Below, in pieces: positions 17,414-27,430 of a stretch of 64,000 nucleotides of DNA. Source of the stretch: Candidatus Omnitrophota bacterium (GTDB lineage: Bacteria; Omnitrophota; Omnitrophia; Omnitrophales; Aquincolibacteriaceae); contig JACKFM010000001.1 of assembly GCA_020632475.1 (NCBI GenBank), positions 186,001 through 250,000 of the forward strand, written 5' to 3'. A program made the translations under genes and the position numbers. Each line of letters starts with the position of its first letter. Within the stretch, counting starts at the first letter, position 1. The notes beneath the pieces were generated by a model. The model saw nothing but the letters and a program-made list of their open reading frames with translations, was not told where the DNA came from and did no database searches.

Positions 17414-18610
17414 ATGATGCGCATTCAGGAAATTTTAGAGACTAAAGGAAAACACGTCTGGTCGATTGCACAACATAAGACGATTCAGGAAGCAGTCGAG
17501 ATGCTCGCGCTCCAGCGGATTGGCGTGCTTCTGGTCATGGGGGACGATAAGGAGTTGGCAGGGATTCTTTCAGAAAGGGATATTGTCCGGCAATGTCTTC
17601 ACCGGGATTCGAGCCTGGGGGGCACCGTCGGTGAAATTATGACCCGTGAAATTGTGAGTGTGGCGCCCGAGGATGATATCCGGCGCGTTTTGGCGATTAT
17701 GTCGCTCAATAACATCCGGCATGCGCCTGTGCTCAAAGACGGAAAGATCGAAGGGCTGGTTTCGATCCGTGATATTGCCTTGGCGCAGTTGAAAGAAAGC
17801 CTGCATGAAAATCTGACACTCAAAGAATATATTTGTGCGAGCCGGAATTTGATGGGCAGAAAAATCCTGATTGCGGATGATGACCCCAGGATTTTTGAGC
17901 TGCTGAAACCCGTTTTTGAAACGCAGCAGTGCGCCGTCCTCTGGGCGAAAGACGGAGAAGAGGGATTGAAAGCGGCTTGTGAGTACAAACCGGACTTGAT
18001 TTTGGTCGATAGCCTTATGCCGAAAATGTCAGGGTATGAAATGATTGAAAAAATAAGAGAACGTGACGATGAAGTTCGAAACGTGCCCGTCATGGTTTTA
18101 TTAGAAAAGGAAAGTATGAAGAGTTTTTTTGACCGGCTTGAGATTGCTCATTTTTTCATCAAACCCGTCGAGGCGCAGACATTATGGCCTGAGGTTAAAA
18201 AAATATTCGGAACGGATGCCGATATTGAAATACCGGAGACCAGCCATTCCATGATCCTCGCCGGTATTCAGGATTTTATTTCAGACCGGTTGCGGGAATA
18301 CTTAAGTTCTTTAGGCTATGCGGTGATGATGGCCGAAGATGAAAACGAAGTCATCAGAAAAGCGTCAACACTTTCCCCTCAGTTTATTATGGTGCAGTTT
18401 TGGGAAGATTCTAAAATGCTGGATACGGTTAAAATCCACCGCGAGCTTCAAAAGAATCCTTCTACGAAAAGTATTCCGTTTCTTGTTTTTTGCTCCTCCC
18501 GCATTGAATCCGAGGCTCTGTTAAGTGATCCCCACGCAGATCTACTGGTTTTTGATGAGAGCCCTGATCTCATCGCTAAACTGGGTATCTACCTCAAATC
18601 ACATCTCTAA
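17414..18610 (+). CDS. CBS-pair protein with receiver and pseudo-receiver domains
   Basis: A 398-aa cytosolic regulator. Residues 8-130 form a CBS pair (GVLLVMGDDKELAGILSERD and NIRHAPVLKDGKIEGLVSIRDIA). A complete receiver follows (about 149-265) with IADDDPR, a phospho-acceptor Asp near 198 in LILVDSLMP and a conserved Lys in FFIKPV. The last domain (about 279-397) has the length and strand pattern of a receiver but lacks the acidic pocket and acceptor Asp, so it looks like a degenerate receiver. There is no DNA-binding output. CBS pairs usually sense adenosyl nucleotides, so the protein may join energy state to a phosphorelay. Confidence 0.85.
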   Translation: MMRIQEILETKGKHVWSIAQHKTIQEAVEMLALQRIGVLLVMGDDKELAGILSERDIVRQCLHRDSSLGGTVGEIMTREIVSVAPEDDIRRVLAIMSLNNIRHAPVLKDGKIEGLVSIRDIALAQLKESLHENLTLKEYICASRNLMGRKILIADDDPRIFELLKPVFETQQCAVLWAKDGEEGLKAACEYKPDLILVDSLMPKMSGYEMIEKIRERDDEVRNVPVMVLLEKESMKSFFDRLEIAHFFIKPVEAQTLWPEVKKIFGTDADIEIPETSHSMILAGIQDFISDRLREYLSSLGYAVMMAEDENEVIRKASTLSPQFIMVQFWEDSKMLDTVKIHRELQKNPSTKSIPFLVFCSSRIESEALLSDPHADLLVFDESPDLIAKLGIYLKSHL

Positions 18611-18770
18611 GGTGAATAATAAAGAAGCTTGTGTTCTTTGGGGCGGGGAGGTTAGAATGCCTGTGTTTTTAGATCAAGTGACAGGCAGTTTAATTTAGCC
18701 GCCCTTCCTTTGAAAAGGCCCCTCTCACATAAATCTAATTTTCACACATCCGACAAAAAAGGAAAATACT

Positions 18771-20072
18771 TTGGAATCAGAAAATACAACTTTTCATCAT
18801 TTAGGCATTGAGACCAAAATGCTGCGTGTGCTGGATAAAATGAATTTTGTCACTCCCACGCCCATTCAGCGTAAATCTATTCCCGTGGCGCTTGAGGATC
18901 AGGATTTGATCGGTATTGCCCAAACCGGCACCGGTAAAACCATGTCTTTTGGCATTCCGATGATTCAAAGGCTTACAGCTTTGACGGGCAGCGGTCTGAT
19001 CCTGGTACCGACCCGCGAGCTTGCGATTCAGGTGGGCGAGGCCCTGCAAAGAGTGGTGACGGCTTATCAGATGAAGAGTGTTACGCTGATCGGCGGCGCT
19101 CCGATGTTTAAACAAATTAAAAGTCTTCGTAAAAATCCCGATATTATTGTGGCCACGCCGGGCCGTTTAATCGATCATCTCGAACGCAAAACCGTGACGC
19201 TCGCGGCTGTGCGCATTCTTGTTCTGGACGAAGCAGACCGTATGTTTGATATGGGCTTTGCCCCTCAGGTCAAACAAATCCTGGAATCTGTTCCCAAAGA
19301 AAGACAAACTTTGCTTTACTCGGCGACGATGGCTCCGGCGGTGATGAGTCTTGCCACCAGGCATATGCGTTCGCCCCTGCACATTGAAATTGCGCCCGAA
19401 GGCACCACGGCCGAAACCATTGAGCAGGAACTGTTTATTGTCAAAGAAGAAGCCAAGAAAGACCTGCTTGAACATCTGCTTAAAACCTACACCGGTTCAG
19501 TGCTGCTTTTTGTGCGGACTAAAGTGCGGGCCGATCGCATTAAAAACCGTCTCAGAAACTTTGGGCACGAGGCCGTACAGATTCATTCCGACCGTTCTTT
19601 GGGCCAGCGCAAACAGGCCATCGAAGGGTTTAAATCGGGCAAGTTTCGTATTTTGGTGGCAACCGATGTTGCCGCGCGCGGAATTGATGTGCCGATGATT
19701 GACCTGGTGATTAATTACGATCTGCCTGATGATTCCGAAAACTATGTGCACCGTATCGGACGTACAGGCCGTTGCGGCGACCGCGGTTCGGCCGTGACTT
19801 TTGCCACGCCCAAAGAAGGAAAACAAATTTCGGCGATTGAAAAAATTATCCGCAAACCGCTGCCTTTGAGTTCACATCCCGAATTCCCGAAAGAGCAATT
19901 CGAACGCACCCATTCCGAGCCGCCGCGCAGGGGAGGCGGAGGCAAGCGCGGCAAATTCGGCAAAGGTCCCAAACACCGTGGTTTTCAAGGTCCTTCGCAC
20001 CACGGACAAGACCGCCACCGCAGCGGCGGCCGCAAGTTCCGCTCCAAGAAAAGCAGAGGACAAGGGCGCTAG
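18771..20072 (+). CDS. DEAD-box RNA helicase, RhlE type
   Basis: An ATP-dependent RNA helicase of 433 aa. Motifs: Q-motif FVTPTPIQ, motif I AQTGTGKT (about 49), Ia PTRELA, II VLDEADRMFDMGF (about 153), III SAT (about 184), V DVAARGIDV and VI HRIGRTGR (about 326). The C-terminal 60 residues are a Gly/Arg/Lys-rich basic tail for RNA binding. TTG at 18771 is chosen as start, with AAGGA 8 nt upstream. The 160-nt leader may matter for cold-type regulation, but no recognised element is visible. A paralogue lies at 35796-36986. Confidence 0.93.
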   Translation: MESENTTFHHLGIETKMLRVLDKMNFVTPTPIQRKSIPVALEDQDLIGIAQTGTGKTMSFGIPMIQRLTALTGSGLILVPTRELAIQVGEALQRVVTAYQMKSVTLIGGAPMFKQIKSLRKNPDIIVATPGRLIDHLERKTVTLAAVRILVLDEADRMFDMGFAPQVKQILESVPKERQTLLYSATMAPAVMSLATRHMRSPLHIEIAPEGTTAETIEQELFIVKEEAKKDLLEHLLKTYTGSVLLFVRTKVRADRIKNRLRNFGHEAVQIHSDRSLGQRKQAIEGFKSGKFRILVATDVAARGIDVPMIDLVINYDLPDDSENYVHRIGRTGRCGDRGSAVTFATPKEGKQISAIEKIIRKPLPLSSHPEFPKEQFERTHSEPPRRGGGGKRGKFGKGPKHRGFQGPSHHGQDRHRSGGRKFRSKKSRGQGR

Positions 20073-20277
20073 GCTAGGACGTACCGTTTGTGTGCCCGGA
20101 ACCATTCTGTTTTAAGATATCAAAAATCAAGATTTGACCCTGTTCAATGGAGGCGCTCTCGCGGCTTACTTCCACCTTAAAATACCACCAAGTTAACTTT
20201 AGTAGTTTAAACGTTACTTATTATCCCATAGGTAACTTTGCGCACTTAAGTTTAATTTAGTAAATTTTAATATTTGT

Positions 20278-20457
20278 ATGTATGTAAGTAAAAAAGCGGT
20301 GCTGTCTTTTCAGATTGAGGGAACTCAGTCGTCTCTTTCTGATTTGCTTCTTTTTGAAAATGAGGAAGTGCCTAATACGCCTTTGCATGATGTCCGGTTC
20401 CCGCTCCAGGATATTTTCCACCTATGGCTTTTAACTCTTTTCATTTCAATGAGTTAG
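20278..20457 (+). pseudogene. Remnant of a Fic-family protein N-terminal domain
   Basis: Conceptual translation from 20278 reads KKAVLSFQIEGTQSSLSDLL followed by LFENEEVPNTPLHDV, the hallmark of the Fic N-terminal domain (usually SSxIEGxxxSLxxLL), including the inhibitory S/xxIEG helix. The similarity stops after about 40 residues and the frame then runs into unrelated residues and a stop, so the catalytic Fic core is missing. No ribosome site precedes it. The rest of the 20073-20576 gap shows no gene. Confidence 0.7.
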
Positions 20458-20576
20458 AACAAAATAATTCAAATCCTTCAATTTGAAGAAATCCCTTTTA
20501 GGTGGTAAACTTTTTAAAATCAATAAGATACGTAAAATCCTAGTATTTTCTACATACTTTTATAAAGGTGAATTGA

Positions 20577-23500
20577 ATGGGGAGAAGCCGATTCAGAAAA
20601 TGGGAAGCTTCGCTGACGCTTGGTTTTTTTCTGCTGAGCGAGATTTGTTCTCCGTCATTTGCCCTGGCCGCTGCCGCACCTGAAATTTCAGAAGTTTCCG
20701 CCTCGAGTGGATTTTATTTTTCGCTTCCATCTGATCTTGGAACCATTGATTTAATTCAAAAGGGAAAAGGGCCTGCGCTGGTGCACATTCAGGAAGCGCA
20801 CGGAGACCCCGCGGTTCAGGAAAAGATTAAAAAAATTCTCGATTATCTTCATGAACAATATGGTTTTAATCTGGTACTGCTTGAAGGGTCGGCCGGAAAA
20901 CTCGACCGGAACCTGATCGATTTTTTCCCCGAAGACAAGAAAATGAGTACCGCGGTCTCCAGGCAGCTGCTCGAAAAAAGTTTACTGACGGGACCCGAAC
21001 TTCATCTTTTGGAGAACCCTCAGGCGAATATTTTTGGAATCGAAGAGAATGCCTCCTACCGCGAAAACGTCAGGACCTTTCGCGAGGTTCTGCTTGCGCG
21101 CGAAAAATCAGGTGAGTTTTTAAAAAAGCTGAACGATCAGATCGGCCGTTTAACGGGGCCGTATCTGAATAAAGAACTGCGAAGTTTCCTCAGACGGCTT
21201 GAAGACTTTGAGCAGGAGCGCGTGCCGCTTGAGCAATGGCTGGATTATCTTCGCAATCAGGCACTTGAAAAATTAAATCTTGATGTGGCCAGCCCCGCCA
21301 ACCAGATTGACTGGCCGATGTTCCTCCGTTTTTATACGCTGAAAAATTTTGAATCAAAAATGAACCGTTCGGGGTTTAACGGTGAAATGCCCCGTTTCTT
21401 CGAGGCGGTCAAATCGATTCCGCAGGACCTTCAATCCCGGGTCCGGCAGTTGCTGGAAGATTCGCGTAAATTACAAAACACGGTTGAGCCCGGTGCGGGA
21501 CGTCTTTTTGAACAGATGGTCTCCGCGCTGCCTGAGGATTTTGCCTATGACCGTTACCCGAACGTCTGCCTGATGATCGGACATCTGATTCTGCAAAGCG
21601 AACTGGACGGCGTGAGGCTTTTTGAGGAGTCCGAACAGCTGACCGAAAAGATGATTCAGAAGATGGCCGGGAGCCCCGAGGAACAGGCCGTGGTTTCGGT
21701 GCTTAAAGATTACCGTCTGGTTGAGAGGCTTTTTAACCTTCGGCTTTCACGTAAAGATTATCTGCGCCTGCTTGAAAACCGCCGGACTTTTCAACCCGAA
21801 AATCTGATGGCTCGCCTGTTTGAAATTAATCTCGAAGGCAAGGTGCGTAACCGCGAGTTCGGCAACCTTGAACCGATTGAGAATTTATTTGAAAAGGCCT
21901 TGAGGTTTTACCGGGGGACCGAAGCCAGAGATGTCTCCATGCTGGGTAAGATTAAACAGCGTATGCAGCAGGTGCAGACGGACAAAGCGGTTGTGATTAC
22001 GGGTGGGTTTCACCGGGATCCTTTTCATGATTATGCAGCGCAGGAAAATTTAAATTATGTTCTGATTACCCCCAGGATGAGCGCGGTACCCAGCCGTGAA
22101 AAATATTTAGATCAGGTGTTGAACGGTTTTTGGGAAGGAGGCGAAAAAGTAAAGCGCGCCCAGCTTAAGTTTGATTATGTTCCTGCGGAAGGCCTTGGCG
22201 GCATGCTGGCGCTTGACAAGAATCCGGGTCCCGCGCTTGCGGGGATTGCCGGGGTGCTTGATGAGGTGCTGCGGCAGGCAGGTTGGAATCCGGCACAGAT
22301 CAGGGCAAGCGGACAGAGGATGCCGCTTTTTGCACCTTTCGGCGGTTTTTTAAATGAAGACGGCCGTGTGCGCGATTTTAATCGTGTGGACTGGACGGCT
22401 CTTTCAGAAAAAGCGCATACTGAGCTTCGAGCTTTTCAGCAGCAGCCTTATCAATACCTTTTGTCGCAATACTTTGGCGCTGATGAGAGTATCGATCAGG
22501 TGATTGTTGTTGCCGACAACACCGGCACGTTGACTCAGAGTTTTACGATACCGCTTGATGAAGGGATGACCGATGGGCTTTTTAATTTTCTGACGGCAAG
22601 CGGGCAGAGACACGAGGGTCAATCTTTCACTTTAATTGTTAATAGCGGTGATGCCACACAGGGTATTATCAATTCGCATCATGCCTTAACGACGCGTCTG
22701 AGGTCGGTGGCAGCAGGGCAGCCGGGAACTATCCACGATTATCATCTGGTCACAGACGGCGGTTCAACCCGTGCGGCTTTTGATGTCGATGGAGAATATG
22801 CTTATTTTGACCAGCTTCCGCATTGGTCTGTCGAAGAGCGCAAGGCACGCAGCCTGGCCATCGCCAATGCTTTCTTCGATGAACTGGCCGAACGTGTTTC
22901 GGCAGGAGCGCAGGATTTGCCTTCAGAGCTTGACGGAATCACGGTGGGTGAAATCGAAGGTGCACGTCAAAACACGCTTGAGCATATTCAAACCGTTAAG
23001 GGAGCGACGGACGCAGCCTGGACAACGCCTGATCCCGCAGAAGATAAAAACACGATTGCCTATATTCTGCCGGAACGTTTTGGTCAGAATATTTTTATTT
23101 ATGATTCAGGCTCCAAACTGGCGATTGAATCGACAAGGCTCGCTGAGAGCAATCAATTTCCCTTTGGTTTTTATCAGGCGCTTGAAAGCCGGGTCCGCAA
23201 CGTTTTCGGAGGCGAGCAGGCACCTTTTCTCACTTTTGCGGGCACTCAATTTTTGGATTTAACTTCGACCACCAAAATTGCGGCCGTTAAAAAGACTATC
23301 GACGAGCAGGTGCTCTCAAAACTTGATCCATCCAAAAAAACATTAGTCGTGGTCATCGGTGACGGCGCCAATGACATTCCGGCCCTGTCCGACTCGTTTG
23401 ACAATGTTCCGAATGCCGTGGTGCTGCCGGTCTTTTTGAGTCACCAGGAGGGCTTTGCACCGGATCTTCCTGCCAATGCCTTGGTGAGTCAGGCGGTCAA

Positions 23501-26500
23501 GGTCGAAGGTGCGCGGGAAATCATCCAATGGCTTCTACAAGTGCAGGGCAAAAAGGCCGGCGAGGTTCCGCCGCTTTTATTGAATCATTGGGTTAATTTG
23601 CCGGATCAGATGACGGCATGGGAATCCATGGGCGATGAAATATGGACGCCGGAGCAAATTGCCAAAGGGCACATTCTTCACGGCAGGACGAAGGATGAGA
23701 GTCCTGTGGGCTATGGTGTGACGCTTTTAATTCCTTTTTGGAAAGACCCGGCGGTGATGCAGATGTTTGAACCGGTCCTGGCCGACCTGAGACAAACAGC
23801 GGCTTATCGTGCCGGCAAAGTGAAAATTTTTGACCATCCTCACCACACCATTAAAAATTGGGTGCATAGTCAGAGTGCACCGCTTGCCGAGGCCACTGTA
23901 CAGGAAGCGGTCAGAAAAGTGCAGCCGGTTATTCCGGGTGCGGTTTCCTGGCAAATGGATGTGCACGGTCTGGATGTGAACCGCAACAACGGAAAAATTT
24001 ATTTTAATATTCCGGCTTTGCCCGATGCCTATTACCAGGTGCTTGACGGCGTTGCACCCGAAGGCCCCAAATATCAGGATGCCACGGTTTCATTTGCTGT
24101 GGTGCAACAAGAACTGAGCCGTGAAGAAAAATTTGAGCTCATTGAATGGCTCAGACGCTGGCGTGGTTTTGAAGCCGCTCTTCCGGTACACATGCTTGAA
24201 GTGATCCATCATGCTAACCATGAATACCGCGGTAATCTTGAAACTTATCATTTTCAGTTAAAACAACAACGTTCGGCGTTGAGGACGGTTGACGAGTTAC
24301 GCGCGAAACTGGTTCGATCTGCGCAGTCGCATCTGGATCGCCTGTCGCAAGGCGATACGTTCGGTCTATCGGGACCGGATCTGTTTCTGGTTCTGGGGAA
24401 TCCGGATTTTAAAGGCATGCTGGAGTTTGTCAAAGCCTGGAAGGTATACGCCGCGGCGGGTCATAAAATTCCGGTGGTGATTGCAGGCGGCAGAGGCCGC
24501 GGCACCGTGCCGTTGATCGATAACGTACTGGCGCATTACGGCGATGCACTTCCGCAGCCGATTAGGGACTGGCTTGAACAGGGACGCTCAGACGATGAGT
24601 TTTATGAAAATGCCGTGCTGCAGCGTATTTTTACCGAGGTGGAAGGTGTGGATGCGGATTCCATCCGCATTGAAGTGCAGCCTTCAAAACGCAGCATCGA
24701 AAATTTTACTTTCAGTGCGCCGGTGGTTCGTGATTGGGTGACAGAGCTTGGACTTACAAGTCCCGAGATTGCCATTGTGACTTCGCCCCCGCTTCTAAGA
24801 CGCATCGGCTGGGTCGCTAAAAAAGGATGGGATGGCGACGTTGCTCCGGATGAACACTCGGACGGCTGGAAGATACGGCGTTTCAAAGCCTATGACATCA
24901 ATCTTAGTGAAATGGATGATCAGCAATTGGTCGATCTGGTCAGTTACGTGACAGGTTATCCGGATACTTACGGAAAACTTTATCCGGATCTGGGATCATG
25001 GTCTGAAGGCTACAGCGAATTGGAAGGGATTGAAGCCTTAAACCTTGAAGATGACTTGAGCCGGCTTGACTGGACCGAACTGGCTTCGGTACGCGCAAGC
25101 AACAAGGCCTTTTTAGATGCGCAGCAAGTCACTTATGATGACACCACCAACCGTCTTATTCTGGTCAAAAGCGAATTAAGATCTGAAATGAGGACGGCCG
25201 AGGCTGTTCCCGCAAAAATTTTAGAGCAGACATTGCGTGAGCTTGGCCAGAACAAGGGTTTTGTGCGGCTGCTCAATGCATCGAATGAGCATTGGCCGAA
25301 TACGGTTGAGGCGCAGCGTGATCTATCCGCAGATCTTTTGCGGGTAAATGAATTGGGACAATTAAGTTTGAACGGCCTGAGCGAAGAGGCTTATGGTGAA
25401 CACCTTCGAAAGCTGCGTGCTGAAATGATCGATCAGTTTGAACGATTGCATTTGGGGGATGATGAAACATTTGTCGAGCGCGCCGATGTGATTAACCGCA
25501 ATTTAAATCCCATTAAGCGTGAAGTTGGACGTGATATGGAAACGGGGTTTCTGGCCATGGATGAGACCGGAGGGGTTTATGCCGCAGGCGTCACTTCAGC
25601 TGAATATGAGGATTTTATTTTAACCCGCCGCGGTGAACTCACGGAGAGTTTTTCTGAAACTTTTAACCGTTATCACCGCCAGTCGGCGGAACGTCTTGAA
25701 ACGCTGCACAATCGTGCTCAGGGGTTTGAGATGATCAGGATTGATCCGAATCACCGTGATTCGGGTGAATTTGCTCTGAATCAAAAAGTCGTGATCCGAG
25801 CAGGCCCGTTTCAGATGATTTTCGAACCGGAAGGGGAAAATGTTTATTATATGATTCGCGATGTGCGTGACGGCACGGTCTCTCAGGAAAAACGGTTTAC
25901 GCTGGATAAACCGATTATGATCGGAAGCATGATTATTGATATTGATATCACGCTGACACATCCGGATATTGATCCGGTGATGCTTTTTGTTCAGATTGAC
26001 CGCATGCCGTATGACTATTTTCAGATGCAGGTCCGGCATGCCGGATCGCATGGGTGGATGCATACGGAGATTCTTCATCAAATGGATGAAATCCCGGTAT
26101 CAAGTGAACCGGATCTTCCGGTTGTGGTCAGCCCGGGTTTTGGTTCTGAAGGAAGCACGACATCCCGGTTAGCCGGATCTTTGCAACGTGTGGAATATCG
26201 AAGCTTTCCGGTCGCTTCCTGGGCCGCGCCGGTGATGACTAAGAACCTGACCGCCGGGGTCGCACTTCTTCACTGGGGCCGTTTGCAGGTGGATCGAATC
26301 GTGCAGGCTGTGATGGAGGCTCGAAGACTGGGTGTGCTCAATGCGGGGTTGAAACTGGCTCCGGCTTTGAGTGATTTGATGGACACGTTGAGTTCTTTTA
26401 AACCTACCGATAAAAATGAAACACCAAGACATCTTATTGATCACCGGGTATGGAGTATTTCTTTACAGCAGGGCTTTGAGGATCTGCTGCCGGTGCTTTT

Positions 26501-26999
26501 ATACTTGGCCCGAAACCCGGGTGTTGACTACACACTTCTTTTTGAAACGGATCAACCGCTTTCTGCAGTGAAAGAGATTTTGAACCGTAAATTAGCACGT
26601 TATGAGCGCCGGCTGGGTATTTTGATTGAACCCTTGTTAAAACTTGAAAATCTGGATATCCGCACTGTGACGGATCAAAGCCAGGCTGCGCTTGAAATCT
26701 ACGGTATCTCGGCGCAGGCCAAACAGGACGGACGCGTCACCGCACTGGTTTCCAATGCTAACGGAATTCTTGAACGCCTCAATCAATCGGATAAACGCCG
26801 CTATCGGCTGCTCAAAATTAAAGTCGATGACCCGACCGTACAAAGCGAAATCTCTGTAGCTGCCGCTGAGCTCTTAGATGAATTTGACGAAGACATGTTG
26901 AATCAATCGGATCAGGCCTTGATGAACCGGATCGTGCAGACGCTTGACCAGGTGATTCTGGATATGCGCAATCTTGCCGAATTCCTCCATTCTGCATAA
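20577..26999 (+). CDS. Giant secreted multidomain protein (ChaN/EreA-like, HAD-like, YdcF-like)
   Basis: A 2140-aa exported protein with a signal peptide ending near SFALAAAAP. Residues about 60-500 resemble the EreA/ChaN/TraB superfamily (HIQEAHGDPAVQEKI at the start, LVLLEGSAG, later VVITGGFHRDPF). About 640-940 carry HAD phosphatase motifs: VADNTGTLT (motif I), LIVNSGD (II) and VVVIGDGANDIPAL (IV). About 1080-1220 contain HPHHTIKNWVHSQ, possibly a 2H-phosphoesterase-like HxT. About 1265-1420 match YdcF/DUF218 (LFLVLGNPDF, VIAGGRGRG, SIENFTFSAPVV, IVTSPPLLRRIGW). About 1740-1820 are a beta-rich segment, and 1845-2140 an unassigned helical domain. AAAGGTG precedes the ATG. Giant mosaic proteins like this are known from Omnitrophota-like genomes. 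The overall function is unknown. Confidence 0.82.
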   Translation: MGRSRFRKWEASLTLGFFLLSEICSPSFALAAAAPEISEVSASSGFYFSLPSDLGTIDLIQKGKGPALVHIQEAHGDPAVQEKIKKILDYLHEQYGFNLVLLEGSAGKLDRNLIDFFPEDKKMSTAVSRQLLEKSLLTGPELHLLENPQANIFGIEENASYRENVRTFREVLLAREKSGEFLKKLNDQIGRLTGPYLNKELRSFLRRLEDFEQERVPLEQWLDYLRNQALEKLNLDVASPANQIDWPMFLRFYTLKNFESKMNRSGFNGEMPRFFEAVKSIPQDLQSRVRQLLEDSRKLQNTVEPGAGRLFEQMVSALPEDFAYDRYPNVCLMIGHLILQSELDGVRLFEESEQLTEKMIQKMAGSPEEQAVVSVLKDYRLVERLFNLRLSRKDYLRLLENRRTFQPENLMARLFEINLEGKVRNREFGNLEPIENLFEKALRFYRGTEARDVSMLGKIKQRMQQVQTDKAVVITGGFHRDPFHDYAAQENLNYVLITPRMSAVPSREKYLDQVLNGFWEGGEKVKRAQLKFDYVPAEGLGGMLALDKNPGPALAGIAGVLDEVLRQAGWNPAQIRASGQRMPLFAPFGGFLNEDGRVRDFNRVDWTALSEKAHTELRAFQQQPYQYLLSQYFGADESIDQVIVVADNTGTLTQSFTIPLDEGMTDGLFNFLTASGQRHEGQSFTLIVNSGDATQGIINSHHALTTRLRSVAAGQPGTIHDYHLVTDGGSTRAAFDVDGEYAYFDQLPHWSVEERKARSLAIANAFFDELAERVSAGAQDLPSELDGITVGEIEGARQNTLEHIQTVKGATDAAWTTPDPAEDKNTIAYILPERFGQNIFIYDSGSKLAIESTRLAESNQFPFGFYQALESRVRNVFGGEQAPFLTFAGTQFLDLTSTTKIAAVKKTIDEQVLSKLDPSKKTLVVVIGDGANDIPALSDSFDNVPNAVVLPVFLSHQEGFAPDLPANALVSQAVKVEGAREIIQWLLQVQGKKAGEVPPLLLNHWVNLPDQMTAWESMGDEIWTPEQIAKGHILHGRTKDESPVGYGVTLLIPFWKDPAVMQMFEPVLADLRQTAAYRAGKVKIFDHPHHTIKNWVHSQSAPLAEATVQEAVRKVQPVIPGAVSWQMDVHGLDVNRNNGKIYFNIPALPDAYYQVLDGVAPEGPKYQDATVSFAVVQQELSREEKFELIEWLRRWRGFEAALPVHMLEVIHHANHEYRGNLETYHFQLKQQRSALRTVDELRAKLVRSAQSHLDRLSQGDTFGLSGPDLFLVLGNPDFKGMLEFVKAWKVYAAAGHKIPVVIAGGRGRGTVPLIDNVLAHYGDALPQPIRDWLEQGRSDDEFYENAVLQRIFTEVEGVDADSIRIEVQPSKRSIENFTFSAPVVRDWVTELGLTSPEIAIVTSPPLLRRIGWVAKKGWDGDVAPDEHSDGWKIRRFKAYDINLSEMDDQQLVDLVSYVTGYPDTYGKLYPDLGSWSEGYSELEGIEALNLEDDLSRLDWTELASVRASNKAFLDAQQVTYDDTTNRLILVKSELRSEMRTAEAVPAKILEQTLRELGQNKGFVRLLNASNEHWPNTVEAQRDLSADLLRVNELGQLSLNGLSEEAYGEHLRKLRAEMIDQFERLHLGDDETFVERADVINRNLNPIKREVGRDMETGFLAMDETGGVYAAGVTSAEYEDFILTRRGELTESFSETFNRYHRQSAERLETLHNRAQGFEMIRIDPNHRDSGEFALNQKVVIRAGPFQMIFEPEGENVYYMIRDVRDGTVSQEKRFTLDKPIMIGSMIIDIDITLTHPDIDPVMLFVQIDRMPYDYFQMQVRHAGSHGWMHTEILHQMDEIPVSSEPDLPVVVSPGFGSEGSTTSRLAGSLQRVEYRSFPVASWAAPVMTKNLTAGVALLHWGRLQVDRIVQAVMEARRLGVLNAGLKLAPALSDLMDTLSSFKPTDKNETPRHLIDHRVWSISLQQGFEDLLPVLLYLARNPGVDYTLLFETDQPLSAVKEILNRKLARYERRLGILIEPLLKLENLDIRTVTDQSQAALEIYGISAQAKQDGRVTALVSNANGILERLNQSDKRRYRLLKIKVDDPTVQSEISVAAAELLDEFDEDMLNQSDQALMNRIVQTLDQVILDMRNLAEFLHSA

Positions 27000-27061
27000 G
27001 AATTTCTCAAAAATGTATTTTTACCCAGGTTCTGTTGAAATCCTTATAAAAAGAGTAGCGA

Positions 27062-27297
27062 GGGTGAAGAAAATGCTATCTTGTTTCATAAGCATTTCTA
27101 AGCCTAAGTCCTACAAATCATTGCGAGACAGACCCCGTGAGGTCGAAGCAATCTATAGAGAAAAGCAAGATTGCTTCACTCCCTTTGGTTTGCCTGCCCG
27201 CCACGGCGGGTAAACCGGCAGGCAGGGATCGCCTCGCCGCACAGGCGGGGAAGCTCTGAAGCGATTGGCGCGTTTCAGAATAACATTTTCTTTACCA
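27062..27297. repeat. MITE-like palindromic element, family A copy 1
   Basis: Bounded by GAAGAAAATGCTATCTTGTT and its imperfect inverse AATAACATTTTCTTTACC. Its right arm GCGATTGGCGCGTTTC is the exact reverse complement of the left inner arm of the copy at 45996-46118. The interior has two GC-rich stems (CCCGCC..GGCGGG and CGCCTCGCC..GGCGGGG) and an ATTGCGAG...GAAGCAATCT segment. No gene lies in 27000-27430 apart from the Dps leader. Confidence 0.7.
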
Positions 27298-27430
27298 TCT
27301 TAAATACCTAATCCGATTAGGGGTTTTAACAGAATCTTTCATCAACAGTCTTTTATGTTTTTCAAATCGTGTTAAAATACACCAGAACTTTGCGTGTTTA
27401 TAAACCCATCTTAAGGAAAGGAGTTTTACC

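Noticed and set aside
18611..18770. Small gene or riboswitch in the helicase leader
   Set aside because: Only a 13-codon frame follows a GGAGG-like site, and no known riboswitch pattern is recognisable.
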